From Chitinophaga varians (GTDB taxonomy: Bacteria; Bacteroidota; Bacteroidia; Chitinophagales; Chitinophagaceae), in contig NZ_JABAIA010000001.1 in assembly GCF_012641275.1 (NCBI RefSeq), positions 372,001-436,000 on the forward strand: a stretch of 64,000 nucleotides of DNA, given 5' to 3'. Positions 1 to 8,555 of this stretch are shown here, piece after piece (the first letter of the stretch is position 1; the number at the start of each line of letters is the position of its first letter). The notes under the pieces were generated by a model, which saw only the letters and a list, made by a program, of their open reading frames with translations, searched no databases and had not been told where the DNA came from. The position numbers and the translations under genes are program-made.

Positions 1-1
1 C

Positions 2-298
2 AACAATGACGGATACGCAGGCTGGGTAAACCAGAAGGCCGCAGACATCCTCGGGCTTGCGGGGCCCGGCGAACAGTTGCCCGCCATTCTCTCGGATGCC
101 ATGACATTGCTGCGTAACAAAGCGATGAATACAGAAGACATTTACAACACCGCCATACAGCTGTTTGCTTCACCGGGAAATACTATTGCCGACTGGGAAT
201 GGAAGCTGGAAGGCGATCCGCCCAGGACCTACCGGGTATCGTGCCTGCCGATAGCCTCTCAGCGTATCAGCGGCCGCCTTTGGATTTTTGAAGAGTGA
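2..298 (+). CDS. C-terminal fragment of a PAS-like sensor protein (5' truncated)
   Basis: The reading frame is open from the left edge of the window and ends at a TGA at 296-298, so only the last 98 or so residues are visible. The visible part begins NDGYAGWVNQKAADILGL and ends GRLWIFEE, which looks like the start and the final strand of a PAS fold with the protein stopping right after it. I infer a sensory protein whose last domain is PAS. An internal TTG at 77 could be read as a start but would cut the domain. It converges on the receiver-kinase gene that ends 4 bases away, with no visible terminator between them. The signalling neighbourhood supports a sensory role; ligand and partner are unknown. 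Confidence 0.5.
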   Translation, partial: NNDGYAGWVNQKAADILGLAGPGEQLPAILSDAMTLLRNKAMNTEDIYNTAIQLFASPGNTIADWEWKLEGDPPRTYRVSCLPIASQRISGRLWIFEE

Positions 299-302
299 CC
301 GG

Positions 303-1406
303 TCATATTTTTCGCCACAGGAAATAAAAAATGCTGCCTTGTCCGGGTTCCGACTTGGCCCATACCTTGCCACCCTGCTCTTCCACCAACATTTTAAAAA
401 TATTAAGGCCGATACCAGAGCCTTCTTCCTTACCATTGTAATCCAACCGCTCAAACAGGCGGAACACGCGCTCTGTGTCGCGCTGCTGCATGCCCGGACC
501 GTTGTCCTTTACATAAAACTCGTAAAAATCGCCTTTGTCTGTGGCCCCTACGGCAATCAGCCCGTTGGCCTTATCGTTGTATTTGATGGCGTTGGAGATC
601 AGATTCTGGAATATCCGTTGCAGTTTCAACCTGGGAGCTGTGATCACAGGCAATGTTCCGTCTGCCACAATGCAGATATTGGGCGGCGGGAACAGTAACT
701 TTGAAATATCGGTGATCAGCAGGTTTATGTCTACCGTTTCTGTTGTTTCAGCGGTATCATTTTGCCGGGCATAGTCCAGTATAGCGGAGATCATTTCCGT
801 GAGATGATTAGTGGCACTAAGCACCGTGCCCATCTGTTCCTTCATTTCCGGCGACTGCTGTACACAATCTTCTTCGCTGATCATGGACAGCAGGCTGATA
901 GCGCCTGCCAGCGGCGATTTCAGATCATGTGCCACCATGTAGGTAAATCGTTCCAGTTGTTTGTTGATCTTGTCTTTCTCTGCCAATGCGTTTTTCAGTT
1001 CCTGCCGGGAGAAATATAGTTTTTCAAACACGTTGACCTTTGCGCGGGTGACGTTTACGTCGAGTGGTTTGGACAGGTAGTCTACCGCGCCGGCGGTAAA
1101 CCCGCGAATAACGTTTTGTTCTTCCTTATTGATAGCCGTGACGAATATGATGGAGATATCTCGGGTTTTGGGGTTGAGCTGTAGCAGGCGGGCCACTTCA
1201 AAGCCGTCCATTTCCGGCATTTGCACGTCCAGTAGTATGAGGCCGATATCGTTGTTGCGGAGCACTGTTTTCAGCGCTTCGTTACCCGACGTGGCGAGGT
1301 GAAAGCAACGGTTGTCCCCTTCCAGCATTCGTTGCAGGGAGATGAGGTTTTCCATTTTATCATCTACCAATAAAAGGGAAAAACTATTCGGGGAATCACT
1401 GGTCAT
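303..1406 (-). CDS. Response regulator receiver / histidine kinase (REC-HisKA-HATPase)
   Basis: A 367-residue cytoplasmic protein with an N-terminal receiver domain (acidic pair D15-D16, phospho-acceptor D60 in LLDVQMPEMDG, K113) followed by a short coiled linker and a histidine kinase core (H160 in AHDLKSPL, N-box NLISNAIKYN, G-boxes DNGPGM and GSGIGL). This order, receiver first and kinase second, is typical of kinases that receive a phosphate and pass it on. There is no membrane segment or own sensor domain, so the input is probably the receiver. The start overlaps the end of the CheB gene by 11 bases, which argues for translational coupling. It is the last gene of a four-gene minus-strand operon with the hybrid kinase, CheR and CheB. 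Confidence 0.9.
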   Translation of the reverse strand: MTSDSPNSFSLLLVDDKMENLISLQRMLEGDNRCFHLATSGNEALKTVLRNNDIGLILLDVQMPEMDGFEVARLLQLNPKTRDISIIFVTAINKEEQNVIRGFTAGAVDYLSKPLDVNVTRAKVNVFEKLYFSRQELKNALAEKDKINKQLERFTYMVAHDLKSPLAGAISLLSMISEEDCVQQSPEMKEQMGTVLSATNHLTEMISAILDYARQNDTAETTETVDINLLITDISKLLFPPPNICIVADGTLPVITAPRLKLQRIFQNLISNAIKYNDKANGLIAVGATDKGDFYEFYVKDNGPGMQQRDTERVFRLFERLDYNGKEEGSGIGLNIFKMLVEEQGGKVWAKSEPGQGSIFYFLWRKI

Positions 1407-1983
1407 GTTCTGCGCTCATTTTCAGTTCCGTTAAAAAATGTACCATATCCGTAAGACTCATTGCCTGTGCTTCCGGGCAAAGTTCGAGGGCTGCCAGCGG
1501 CATGGTGTCAAACAAGGCAGAGGCGGGGTCCTGTACAAAGCCCGTGCCTCCTGCCGCTATGATCCGTTGCATACCGGCTGCGCCGTCTTTACTGGCGCCG
1601 CTCAACAGGATGGCCAATGCCCGTGGTCCGTAAACTTCCGCCACGCTGGCGAAGCTTACATCGATGGAAGGCCGGCTGTAATGCAGCGGCTCAGCATAAT
1701 CCAATGCAAAAGTACCTTCGTCTTCTATCAACAGGTGGTAATTCTGTGGTGCGAGGTATATCCGGTGGGACAATACCGGTTGTTTATCTTCCGGCTCAAT
1801 GATGGGCGCCTTAAGCGACAGCAGCCGGTCCAGATCACTGGGCACATTTTTCAGCCGGTGTACAATGATCATCATCGTGCAATCGATGGATGCCGGTAAT
1901 TGCTCCAACAGTTCAGCCAGCACCGGCAGGCTGCCGGCAGAGCCGCCAATGGCTATCATGTCGTATGGAGATGTTACCTGCAA
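1396..1983 (-). CDS. cheB: Stand-alone CheB-type methylesterase domain
   Basis: A 195-residue protein consisting only of the CheB catalytic domain, without the N-terminal receiver of classical CheB. The expected triad is visible: S15 in GGSAGS, H42 in VHRLK and D133 in SKDGAAG. Classical CheB removes methyl groups from, or deamidates, glutamates on chemoreceptors. No methyl-accepting protein lies in the window. It sits 3 bases after CheR and overlaps the following receiver-kinase gene, so all are probably co-translated. Bacteroidota often carry CheB and CheR fused to PAS-kinase proteins, so a role in kinase signalling rather than flagellar chemotaxis is my inference. Confidence 0.88.
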   Translation of the reverse strand: MQVTSPYDMIAIGGSAGSLPVLAELLEQLPASIDCTMMIIVHRLKNVPSDLDRLLSLKAPIIEPEDKQPVLSHRIYLAPQNYHLLIEDEGTFALDYAEPLHYSRPSIDVSFASVAEVYGPRALAILLSGASKDGAAGMQRIIAAGGTGFVQDPASALFDTMPLAALELCPEAQAMSLTDMVHFLTELKMSAEHDQ

Positions 1984-1986
1984 GAT

Positions 1987-2808
1987 TTAGCTTTTACGTC
2001 TGAAAATTTTATGGACAGCGCTTAACGTTTCAAACCGGCTGCTTTCTCCGGAAAACATCATCGATTCTTTTAGTCCCAGCGTCAGATACCCCAGGGGCGC
2101 CAGGCTGTCATAAAATAACCGCAGCACACGGTCCTGTAACTGTTTATTAAAATAGATGAACACATTCCGGCAACAGATCAACTGAAACTCATTAAACACC
2201 TGATCTGTGACAAGGTTGTGTTGAAAGAAAACAATATTGCGGCGCAGGGCCGGATCGATCAAAGCATATTCCTCGTTTGCCGTATAATAGCCGGAAAAAT
2301 CTTCCAGTCCGCCTGACTGCAGATAGTTCTGGGTATAATCTTTCATGTATTTCAGGGGGATGAGGGCCATTTCCGCCTTGTGGAGACTGACGGCATTAAG
2401 ATCTGTGGCGTAAATGCGGCAGCGGTCCAGCAGACCGGCTTCCTGTAAAAGGATGATCATGGAAAACACTTCTTCACCCGTAGCGCAGCCGGCATGCCAT
2501 ATTTTAATGGTAGGATAAGTGGCCAGTCGCGGCAGCACCATTTCCCGGAGTGTTTTATAGAACAGCGGGTCCCGGAACATTTCCGTTACATTAACGGTGA
2601 TGAACTGCGTCATGCGCTCAAAGAAAGCTGCATCCTGCTGCAACTTGTCTGACAGCTCTGTCACCTCTTCAATATAGGCATGTCCCATAAAGCGCTGGAA
2701 GCGGCGCTTCAGGGAAGCGCGCGCGTAATCGCTGAAGTCGTAGCCATATTGGCAGTGAATGACGTCCACCAGCGTTTCCAGTTCCTCATTACTGATTTCT
2801 TTTATCAT
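1987..2808 (-). CDS. cheR: CheR-type S-adenosylmethionine protein-glutamate methyltransferase
   Basis: A 273-residue CheR homologue of normal length. The N-terminal helical domain ends with TVNVTEMFRD at residues 71-80 (the TxNxTxFFRD element of the family). The SAM-binding motif GCATGEE follows at residues 107-113, and the late motif CRNVFIYF is present. CheR transfers methyl groups from SAM to receptor glutamates. The gene lies between the large hybrid kinase (23 bases upstream) and CheB (3 bases downstream) on the same strand. With no chemoreceptor, CheA or CheW nearby, its substrate is unknown; one of the neighbouring kinases or a distant receptor are both possible. Confidence 0.9.
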   Translation of the reverse strand: MIKEISNEELETLVDVIHCQYGYDFSDYARASLKRRFQRFMGHAYIEEVTELSDKLQQDAAFFERMTQFITVNVTEMFRDPLFYKTLREMVLPRLATYPTIKIWHAGCATGEEVFSMIILLQEAGLLDRCRIYATDLNAVSLHKAEMALIPLKYMKDYTQNYLQSGGLEDFSGYYTANEEYALIDPALRRNIVFFQHNLVTDQVFNEFQLICCRNVFIYFNKQLQDRVLRLFYDSLAPLGYLTLGLKESMMFSGESSRFETLSAVHKIFRRKS

Positions 2809-2831
2809 AGGTATCGGTGTTGTTTATCAGT

Positions 2832-5390
2832 TCAGGATAACCATACATGCAGCAATGACAATAGTTTGATACCGTCAACCGGTTTAGCAATGTAGTCTGA
2901 CGCCCCCGCGTCGAGGCAATGCTGCCGGTCGCCCGGCATGGCTTTGGCCGTGATCGCGATGACCGGCAATTGTACCAGTCTCCGGTCGTTCCTGATATGC
3001 CGGATAGCCTCGAAGCCGTCCATTTCCGGCATCATCATATCCATCAGGACCAGGTCCACGCTATGATGACGGTCTAATACAGAGAGCGCCTCTCTTCCGT
3101 CTGCGGCCGTCAGTACGCAAACGCCCTGTTCTTCCAGCAGTGCGCTCATGGAAAATACATTGCGCATATCGTCATCTACCAGCAGCACCCGTTTTCCGGC
3201 GAGTATATTCTTAGCGGCGGGACCATGGGGACGGGACACTTCCTCCATCTGCGTGCTGTTATTGAGTAATCGTTCCAGCTCATCGGTCAGGCGATCTGTC
3301 GGAAATGGGGTTTTACGTATAATAGCAGCCACCTGTTTTCTGATCTGTTGTTCTTCGGAAGCTGAGATATCCTGGTCGATATATACAATAACAGGCGTAG
3401 AGGGCGTAGTGTTCATTTGTTGTAAGGTAATGAGGGCCGCCTTACCTGCTTCAGGGTCGCAGCCCATGTCCAAAATGATGCAGCCGTATTTTCCGGCGGC
3501 CATCAAATTCGCTGCCACGGCCATATTGGCCGCTACGTCATAATAAACGTTCGGTTTCCTTCCGATAAATATTTCTGTTCCGATGACCAATATTTTTTGC
3601 CCGCCGGGGAACAGGTGACGGCCGTCATCATTTTGTTCAGCCGGAAGTTGTACTGTTGCATCGTATAAACTCCGTATCATATCATTCCGGAGCGGCTGCT
3701 CCGCGTTCAGCGGCAGTATTACAGTAAACGTGCTGCCTTGCGGACTGCTGGCTTCGAGATGAATGGCCCCTTTCAGTAACAACATCAGTTCCCTGCTAAT
3801 GGACAGCCCCAGGCCCGTACCACCGTATTTCCGGGTAGTGGCCCCATCGCCCTGATGAAAAGCATCAAAGATCAGCTGTTGTTTCTCAGGCGGGATGCCC
3901 GGTCCGGTGTCTGTAACGCTGATACAGAGCGCATTTTCAGGCAGCAGGTACCAGGAGAGGCTGATATGTCCACCGACTGGCGTAAACTTAAAAGCATTAG
4001 ACAACAGATTACGTAACACCTGTTCCAACCGTAGCCTGTCGGTAGTAATGACCGCCGGTACGTTGACAGTAACTTCGGTGGTGTATTGTATTTGTTTTTC
4101 CTGGGCCACCACTCCAAACAAATTGTTCAGGTCCTCGATAATAGCTGCAATACGCACCGGCTCGGGCGTGAGCTCCACTTTACCGGCTTCTATTTTGGAG
4201 AGATCAAGAATATCATTGATCAGCCGCAGCAGGTCTGAACCTGACTTATGCATGATCGCTGCATATTCCACCTGTCGGGGAAACAGGTTACCTTCCTTGT
4301 TTTCCTCCAGCATTTTAGCCAGTATCAGCACGCTGTTGAGCGGTGTACGCAGTTCATGCGACATATTGGCCAGGAATTCGGATTTATAACGACTGTTGGC
4401 TTCCAGTTCCGCAGCTTTGAGAGAAAGGGCCTGACGGGCAGTTTCGAGTTCGGTATTTTTCATGACCATTTCAGCATTGACCTGCCTCAGTTCCTCTTCC
4501 TGCACACGCAGCTCTTCTTCAGACGCCTGCAGGAATTCGGACTGCCGGCTCAGCCCTTCGTTGGACTGGCGCAGTTCTTTCTGCTGACAGTACAGCGCTT
4601 GTTTCTGTTCCTGTACCTCCCGCAGGAGGACCAGCACTTTTTCCCGCTCGCGTGCAGCATGCAGCGCCACGGCCACATCACCGGACACCAGTTCGAGCAG
4701 CTGTAACTGAAGCGGGGTAACCTGTTTGGCGGTAACGAGTTCAAGTACCCCGATCAACTCATCTCCCATTAACAGCGGAACAAATACCAGCATATTGGGA
4801 GATATCCGGGCGCCCGCGGCCACCTTACTCCGGTAGTTGACAGGCAGCTGGCTGATGATGCGTATATCCCTGCCGGTAGCCGCATCGCCGGTAAGCCCTT
4901 CACCCGGCGCCAACTGCACCGGTATGTTTGCCGGCAGATGAATACTGCTGCACAAACGAAGCAACACTTCATCCTTTTCATACTGGTACAGCGCACCTGC
5001 CGTGAAACCAGCGCTCTCTGTGAATGACAGCAAACATTTATATGCCAGGCTTTCCGGCTTATGAATGCCAAGCAGGTTTTCTTTCATGTCGTTCAGTCTA
5101 CTGAGCAGCCAGTTACGGTCATTGGATTCCCTGTTGAGCGTCACTACTTCTTCCAGTTTGCTGTTGATTTTTTTCCGGACCAGCTGTCCATAATAAAACT
5201 CTTTATAAAAAAAATACATCAACACACAACCAATACATATGATAATAGCAGTATTCAACGGAAGCATTAATCCGGTCATGCGTGAACGTTGCGGGAAAGG
5301 CCACCAGGAAAGAATGCCGCCCAGCAGCATGAGCAGGGTAACAGCAGCCAGGCCGAGGTACAATCTTTTTGCAGGAGATAGTTTCATCAT
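2832..5390 (-). CDS. Membrane-bound GAF hybrid histidine kinase with two C-terminal receivers
   Basis: About 852 residues from the ATG at 5390; a longer ORF starts at 5429, but the MMKLSPAKR start puts a positive n-region just before the first membrane segment. Order: two transmembrane segments, a GAF domain (roughly residues 110-250), a long coiled coil rich in Glu/Gln/Arg (250-340), HisKA with H345 in ANMSHELRTPL, HATPase (DTGPGI, GGTGLGLSI), a degenerate receiver-like segment (begins KILVIGTEIF, retains IILDMG) and a terminal canonical receiver (LLVDDDMRN, LMDMMMPEMDG, ITAKAM). It heads the operon with CheR, CheB and a receiver-kinase, and is divergent from the receiver/HEAT/GT2 operon. 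It is the obvious sensory input of the cluster; its ligand is unknown. Confidence 0.9.
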   Translation of the reverse strand: MMKLSPAKRLYLGLAAVTLLMLLGGILSWWPFPQRSRMTGLMLPLNTAIIICIGCVLMYFFYKEFYYGQLVRKKINSKLEEVVTLNRESNDRNWLLSRLNDMKENLLGIHKPESLAYKCLLSFTESAGFTAGALYQYEKDEVLLRLCSSIHLPANIPVQLAPGEGLTGDAATGRDIRIISQLPVNYRSKVAAGARISPNMLVFVPLLMGDELIGVLELVTAKQVTPLQLQLLELVSGDVAVALHAAREREKVLVLLREVQEQKQALYCQQKELRQSNEGLSRQSEFLQASEEELRVQEEELRQVNAEMVMKNTELETARQALSLKAAELEANSRYKSEFLANMSHELRTPLNSVLILAKMLEENKEGNLFPRQVEYAAIMHKSGSDLLRLINDILDLSKIEAGKVELTPEPVRIAAIIEDLNNLFGVVAQEKQIQYTTEVTVNVPAVITTDRLRLEQVLRNLLSNAFKFTPVGGHISLSWYLLPENALCISVTDTGPGIPPEKQQLIFDAFHQGDGATTRKYGGTGLGLSISRELMLLLKGAIHLEASSPQGSTFTVILPLNAEQPLRNDMIRSLYDATVQLPAEQNDDGRHLFPGGQKILVIGTEIFIGRKPNVYYDVAANMAVAANLMAAGKYGCIILDMGCDPEAGKAALITLQQMNTTPSTPVIVYIDQDISASEEQQIRKQVAAIIRKTPFPTDRLTDELERLLNNSTQMEEVSRPHGPAAKNILAGKRVLLVDDDMRNVFSMSALLEEQGVCVLTAADGREALSVLDRHHSVDLVLMDMMMPEMDGFEAIRHIRNDRRLVQLPVIAITAKAMPGDRQHCLDAGASDYIAKPVDGIKLLSLLHVWLS

Positions 5391-5508
5391 ACCTGAATAA
5401 CAACGTGCTGTCCCGTTAGGTTGTAGCAACGCACATACGACAACAAATCATTAACATATATCCATGAAACAATGTATGGTTTACTTTGTTAGAATGGTTG
5501 TTAACGCC

Positions 5509-5516
5509 CGAAAGGA
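5509..5516 (+). promoter_or_regulatory. Strong Shine-Dalgarno site fixing the start of the CheY-like gene
   Basis: The sequence AAAGGAGG lies just upstream of the ATG at 5525. Such a strong site is unusual in this window, where most starts have little or no Shine-Dalgarno complementarity. It decides between the ATG at 5525 and the upstream in-frame start at 5486. Confidence 0.7.
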
Positions 5517-5524
5517 GGCCGTCT

Positions 5525-5896
5525 ATGAAGAAGATTTTATTAATAGAAGATGACGAGATCATGCCCAAAATCGTGGCTCGTATCCTCCCTTCCACCGAGT
5601 ACAGGCTTGAACATGCGTCCAATGGAAAAGAAGCCCTGCAGAAACTGGAAGAGAACAGTTACGCCTATGATCTGATTATTACAGACATCATGATGCCATA
5701 TGCCAACGGCTTTGAGATTCTAAGTAAGATAAAGCACAGGGACCATCCCATCCCGGTCATTATCATTTCCAACGCAGGCAATGAAGATATGATCATGGAA
5801 GGGTTCAAGCTGGGTGCAGATGACTTTTTAAAAAAGCCTATACTCCCTGCTGAACTGCTGATCAGGGTCAAAAAATTATTAATGAAGAATAGTTAG
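5525..5896 (+). CDS. Single-domain CheY-like response regulator
   Basis: A 123-residue receiver with no output domain. The start is the ATG at 5525, preceded by a strong AAAGGAGG about eight bases upstream; a longer frame from 5486 would put this site inside the gene. Catalytic residues are complete: D9/D10, phospho-acceptor D54 in ITDIMMP, S82 and K104. It is the first gene of a five-gene operon; the next start lies 2 bases after its stop. Single-domain receivers act by protein-protein contact, so the likely target is the downstream HEAT protein or glycosyltransferases, or it is an intermediate in a phosphorelay with the divergent kinases. Both roles are inference. Confidence 0.9.
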   Translation: MKKILLIEDDEIMPKIVARILPSTEYRLEHASNGKEALQKLEENSYAYDLIITDIMMPYANGFEILSKIKHRDHPIPVIIISNAGNEDMIMEGFKLGADDFLKKPILPAELLIRVKKLLMKNS

Positions 5897-5898
5897 TC

Positions 5899-7116
5899 AT
5901 GTCACAGATTGACAACCCCAAACTTTCCGCTTTTGTGGAAACAGCTTCCTCATACCTGGAAACAGCTTCCACATCTGTGAAAACAGCTGTCCGGTTTATG
6001 GAAACCACCTTCCTGAACGCCCCGCTCACCATCCAGATAGCGATGGTGTTCATCATCATTGCCATTGTTACCACAATGCTGGCCTATATCTCTATACTGC
6101 GCAACCGTTACCGGGGATACCGGACTGACAGGAAGCTGGCGCGTTTGTGCCCGCGTATTGACAACCTGCTGATAGATGAAGTGCTGAGCCATCCGTCGGT
6201 ACAGCAGCATATTCCACCAGATGAAATACAACTCAACATCGCCCCTTTTGAACAACTGCCACTACACCGCAGATGGGCACGGCAGGCCCTCACCAGCCGC
6301 ATTATCCACTTTCGCCGCAACGTGCGGGGCAATATCGCGCAACTGTTGCGCAACCTGTACATGCAGCTGGACCTGGACAACGATACCATTAAAAAACTGA
6401 AGTCACGGCACTGGGAGAAAAAGGTACAGGCCCTTACCGAGCTGACCAGTCTTGATATGTTCATCTCTGACGTCACCATTCTGCCGATGACCAATGACCG
6501 CAACCGGGAGCTGCGTGCAGCCGCGCGGCACGCCTATATTAAGCTGAGCAAAAACGAACCGTTCAAGTTCTTCGACATAGCGAAGGAGCCGCTGCTGATG
6601 TGGGACCAGGTAGAGCTGTTCCGCACCATTACCAGCACAGAAAATATTGCCATTCCCAATTTCGCGCGATGGATTACCTATTCCGGCAACAAGAGTGTGA
6701 TTTCTTTCTGCCTGAAGCTGGTGGTGCATTACAACCAACATAACGCCGTTCCCGCAATTCTCCGGCTGCTGGACACCAAAGACCACTATCTGCGCGCAGA
6801 CGCCATCAACTGTCTGGGCAAGTTGCGCGCCAGTATCGCAGAAGACAAGCTGGTAGGGCTATACAGCCATCAACCCATCCCATGCCAGATAGAAATACTC
6901 AAAGCGCTGGGCCGTATCGGCAGCGGGGAACATGTTGAATTTCTGAAAACAGAATTCCTGCATGCCACGGATTTTGATTTGCGCAAACACGCCGCCAAGT
7001 CGCTGGTGAAAAACCAATGGGTGAGCGATCAGCCCGGTGACGAGCTGGTTTCTTCCGTTACCCCGGAAAACCTGCGGATACTAAGACATTGTATGAACCC
7101 CTTAATCAAGTACTGA
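5899..7116 (+). CDS. Membrane-anchored HEAT-repeat protein of the GT2 operon
   Basis: A 405-residue protein with one hydrophobic segment near residues 48-68 (IQIAMVFIIIAIVTTMLAYI), then an Arg/Lys-rich stretch and a long helical C-terminal part. The later part has HEAT-like helical repeats, for example AVPAILRLLDTKDHYLRADA and IEILKALGRIGSGEHVEFLK. The topology suggests a single-span inner membrane protein with a large cytoplasmic solenoid. HEAT solenoids are scaffolds, so a structural or regulatory partner of the downstream glycosyltransferases, perhaps contacted by the CheY-like protein, is my inference. It starts 2 bases after the receiver gene and its TGA overlaps the ATG of the first glycosyltransferase (TGATG). 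No enzymatic motif is visible. Confidence 0.75.
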   Translation: MSQIDNPKLSAFVETASSYLETASTSVKTAVRFMETTFLNAPLTIQIAMVFIIIAIVTTMLAYISILRNRYRGYRTDRKLARLCPRIDNLLIDEVLSHPSVQQHIPPDEIQLNIAPFEQLPLHRRWARQALTSRIIHFRRNVRGNIAQLLRNLYMQLDLDNDTIKKLKSRHWEKKVQALTELTSLDMFISDVTILPMTNDRNRELRAAARHAYIKLSKNEPFKFFDIAKEPLLMWDQVELFRTITSTENIAIPNFARWITYSGNKSVISFCLKLVVHYNQHNAVPAILRLLDTKDHYLRADAINCLGKLRASIAEDKLVGLYSHQPIPCQIEILKALGRIGSGEHVEFLKTEFLHATDFDLRKHAAKSLVKNQWVSDQPGDELVSSVTPENLRILRHCMNPLIKY

Positions 7117-8543
7117 TGCAAAGCATTGCAGACGTTATCAGCCATGTTTACCAAAGTACCATCTTCCTGTACGGGCTGGTACTGTTGCTGGTATATGCCA
7201 TGCTGGCGTTGTTTTCCATGCTGGCCGTACGGCAGTATGCCCGCAAAAACAACGACTACCAGCTGGACGTGCTGGCCGGTTCCGGTATCGTTCCCGGCAT
7301 CACTGTACTGGCGCCGGCATACAATGAAGGCCCCACCATTATCGATAACGTCCGTTCGTTGCTGACGCTGAATTATCCCCGCTTCGAGATCGTCGTCATC
7401 AACGACGGCAGCACAGATGATACGCTGGAACAGCTTATCCGGGAGTTCAGCCTGCAGGAAGTTGATTTTGCCTATCATATAAAACTGAAAACACAGCCGG
7501 TCAAACGGGTGTATAAGTCCGCCGACCCTGCCTATTCCACCCTCGTGGTGCTGGACAAGGTAAACGGTAAAAGCAAGGCCGATGCTTCCAACGCCGGCAT
7601 CAATGCCGCCTCTTTCGATTACTTCCTTTGTACGGACGTAGACTGTGTATTGGATAAAAACACACTGTTGGAGCTGATACGCCCGGTATTGCAGGAAGAG
7701 AAAAAACGTGTGATAGCCACCGGCGCTACGTTACGTATCGGCAACTCCTGCGAGTTCGACGAAGGCGTGATGGTACGCATGCGGCCGCCGCGACAGCTAC
7801 TGCCGCGGTTCCAGGAAGTGGAATATATCCGCTCCTTTGTGCTGGGCAAAATGGGCTGGAGTTATATCAACTGCGTGCCCAATGTTTCAGGCGGACTGGG
7901 ACTGTTTGACAAAGAAGTAGCCATACGCTGCGGCGGTTATGACCATACCTCCTTCGGTGAAGACATGGAACTGATGAGCCGTATGTGCCGTTACGCCTAT
8001 GACTACAACATTGATTACGCCATCCGCTATATTCCCAAAACCCTGTGCTGGACAGAGGCTCCGAACACCCTGACCATATTCAAGCGGCAACGGATACGCT
8101 GGGCCAGAGGATTGGCGCAGCTGATACATGCCCACTTCCATATGTTCCTAAATCCGAAGTATGGTAAAATCGGCATGATCATCTTCCCCTATAACTTTTT
8201 CTTTGAGCTGCTGGGCCCGGTAGTGGAAATGACAGGGCTTATCATCTATCTGCTGCTGGCCCTGCTGGGATATATACATTGGCACAATGCACTATGGCTG
8301 TTGTTGTTTGTATACACCTATTCCATTATGATCACCACCATTGCCATCCTGTGGGACCAGCTCACCTTCCGTTACTATAAGACCTGGAAGGAAGTGGCAT
8401 TTCTGTGTATGACCGCTTTCCTCGAGTTTGTTATATATCATCCTGTTATTGTGTTTTTCTCCCTGCGGGGCTACTATTATTTCCTTACCGGCAAACAGGT
8501 ATCGTGGGGAAATATGCAACGACAGGGCTTTGGTAAAAAATAA
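7116..8543 (+). CDS. Processive family 2 glycosyltransferase, membrane synthase (copy 1)
   Basis: About 475 residues. One N-terminal membrane segment (near 15-38) is followed by a GT-A catalytic domain and a C-terminal bundle of membrane segments. Landmarks: APAYNEG, D97 in VINDGSTDD, TDVD at 173-176, ED at 281-282 and QRIRW at 324-328, the QxxRW signature of processive beta-glycan synthases such as cellulose, hyaluronan and poly-GlcNAc synthases. It probably polymerises a glycan from nucleotide sugar on the cytoplasmic face while extruding it. The start at 7116 overlaps the upstream stop (TGATG); a TTG at 7089 is a less likely alternative. A paralogue follows 12 bases downstream. Sugar and linkage cannot be told from sequence. 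Confidence 0.88.
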   Translation: MQSIADVISHVYQSTIFLYGLVLLLVYAMLALFSMLAVRQYARKNNDYQLDVLAGSGIVPGITVLAPAYNEGPTIIDNVRSLLTLNYPRFEIVVINDGSTDDTLEQLIREFSLQEVDFAYHIKLKTQPVKRVYKSADPAYSTLVVLDKVNGKSKADASNAGINAASFDYFLCTDVDCVLDKNTLLELIRPVLQEEKKRVIATGATLRIGNSCEFDEGVMVRMRPPRQLLPRFQEVEYIRSFVLGKMGWSYINCVPNVSGGLGLFDKEVAIRCGGYDHTSFGEDMELMSRMCRYAYDYNIDYAIRYIPKTLCWTEAPNTLTIFKRQRIRWARGLAQLIHAHFHMFLNPKYGKIGMIIFPYNFFFELLGPVVEMTGLIIYLLLALLGYIHWHNALWLLLFVYTYSIMITTIAILWDQLTFRYYKTWKEVAFLCMTAFLEFVIYHPVIVFFSLRGYYYFLTGKQVSWGNMQRQGFGKK

Positions 8544-8555
8544 TTCATCGTGATC

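Noticed and set aside
303..2808. Flagellar chemotaxis cluster
   Set aside because: CheB and CheR are present, but CheA, CheW, chemoreceptors and motility genes are all missing from the window.
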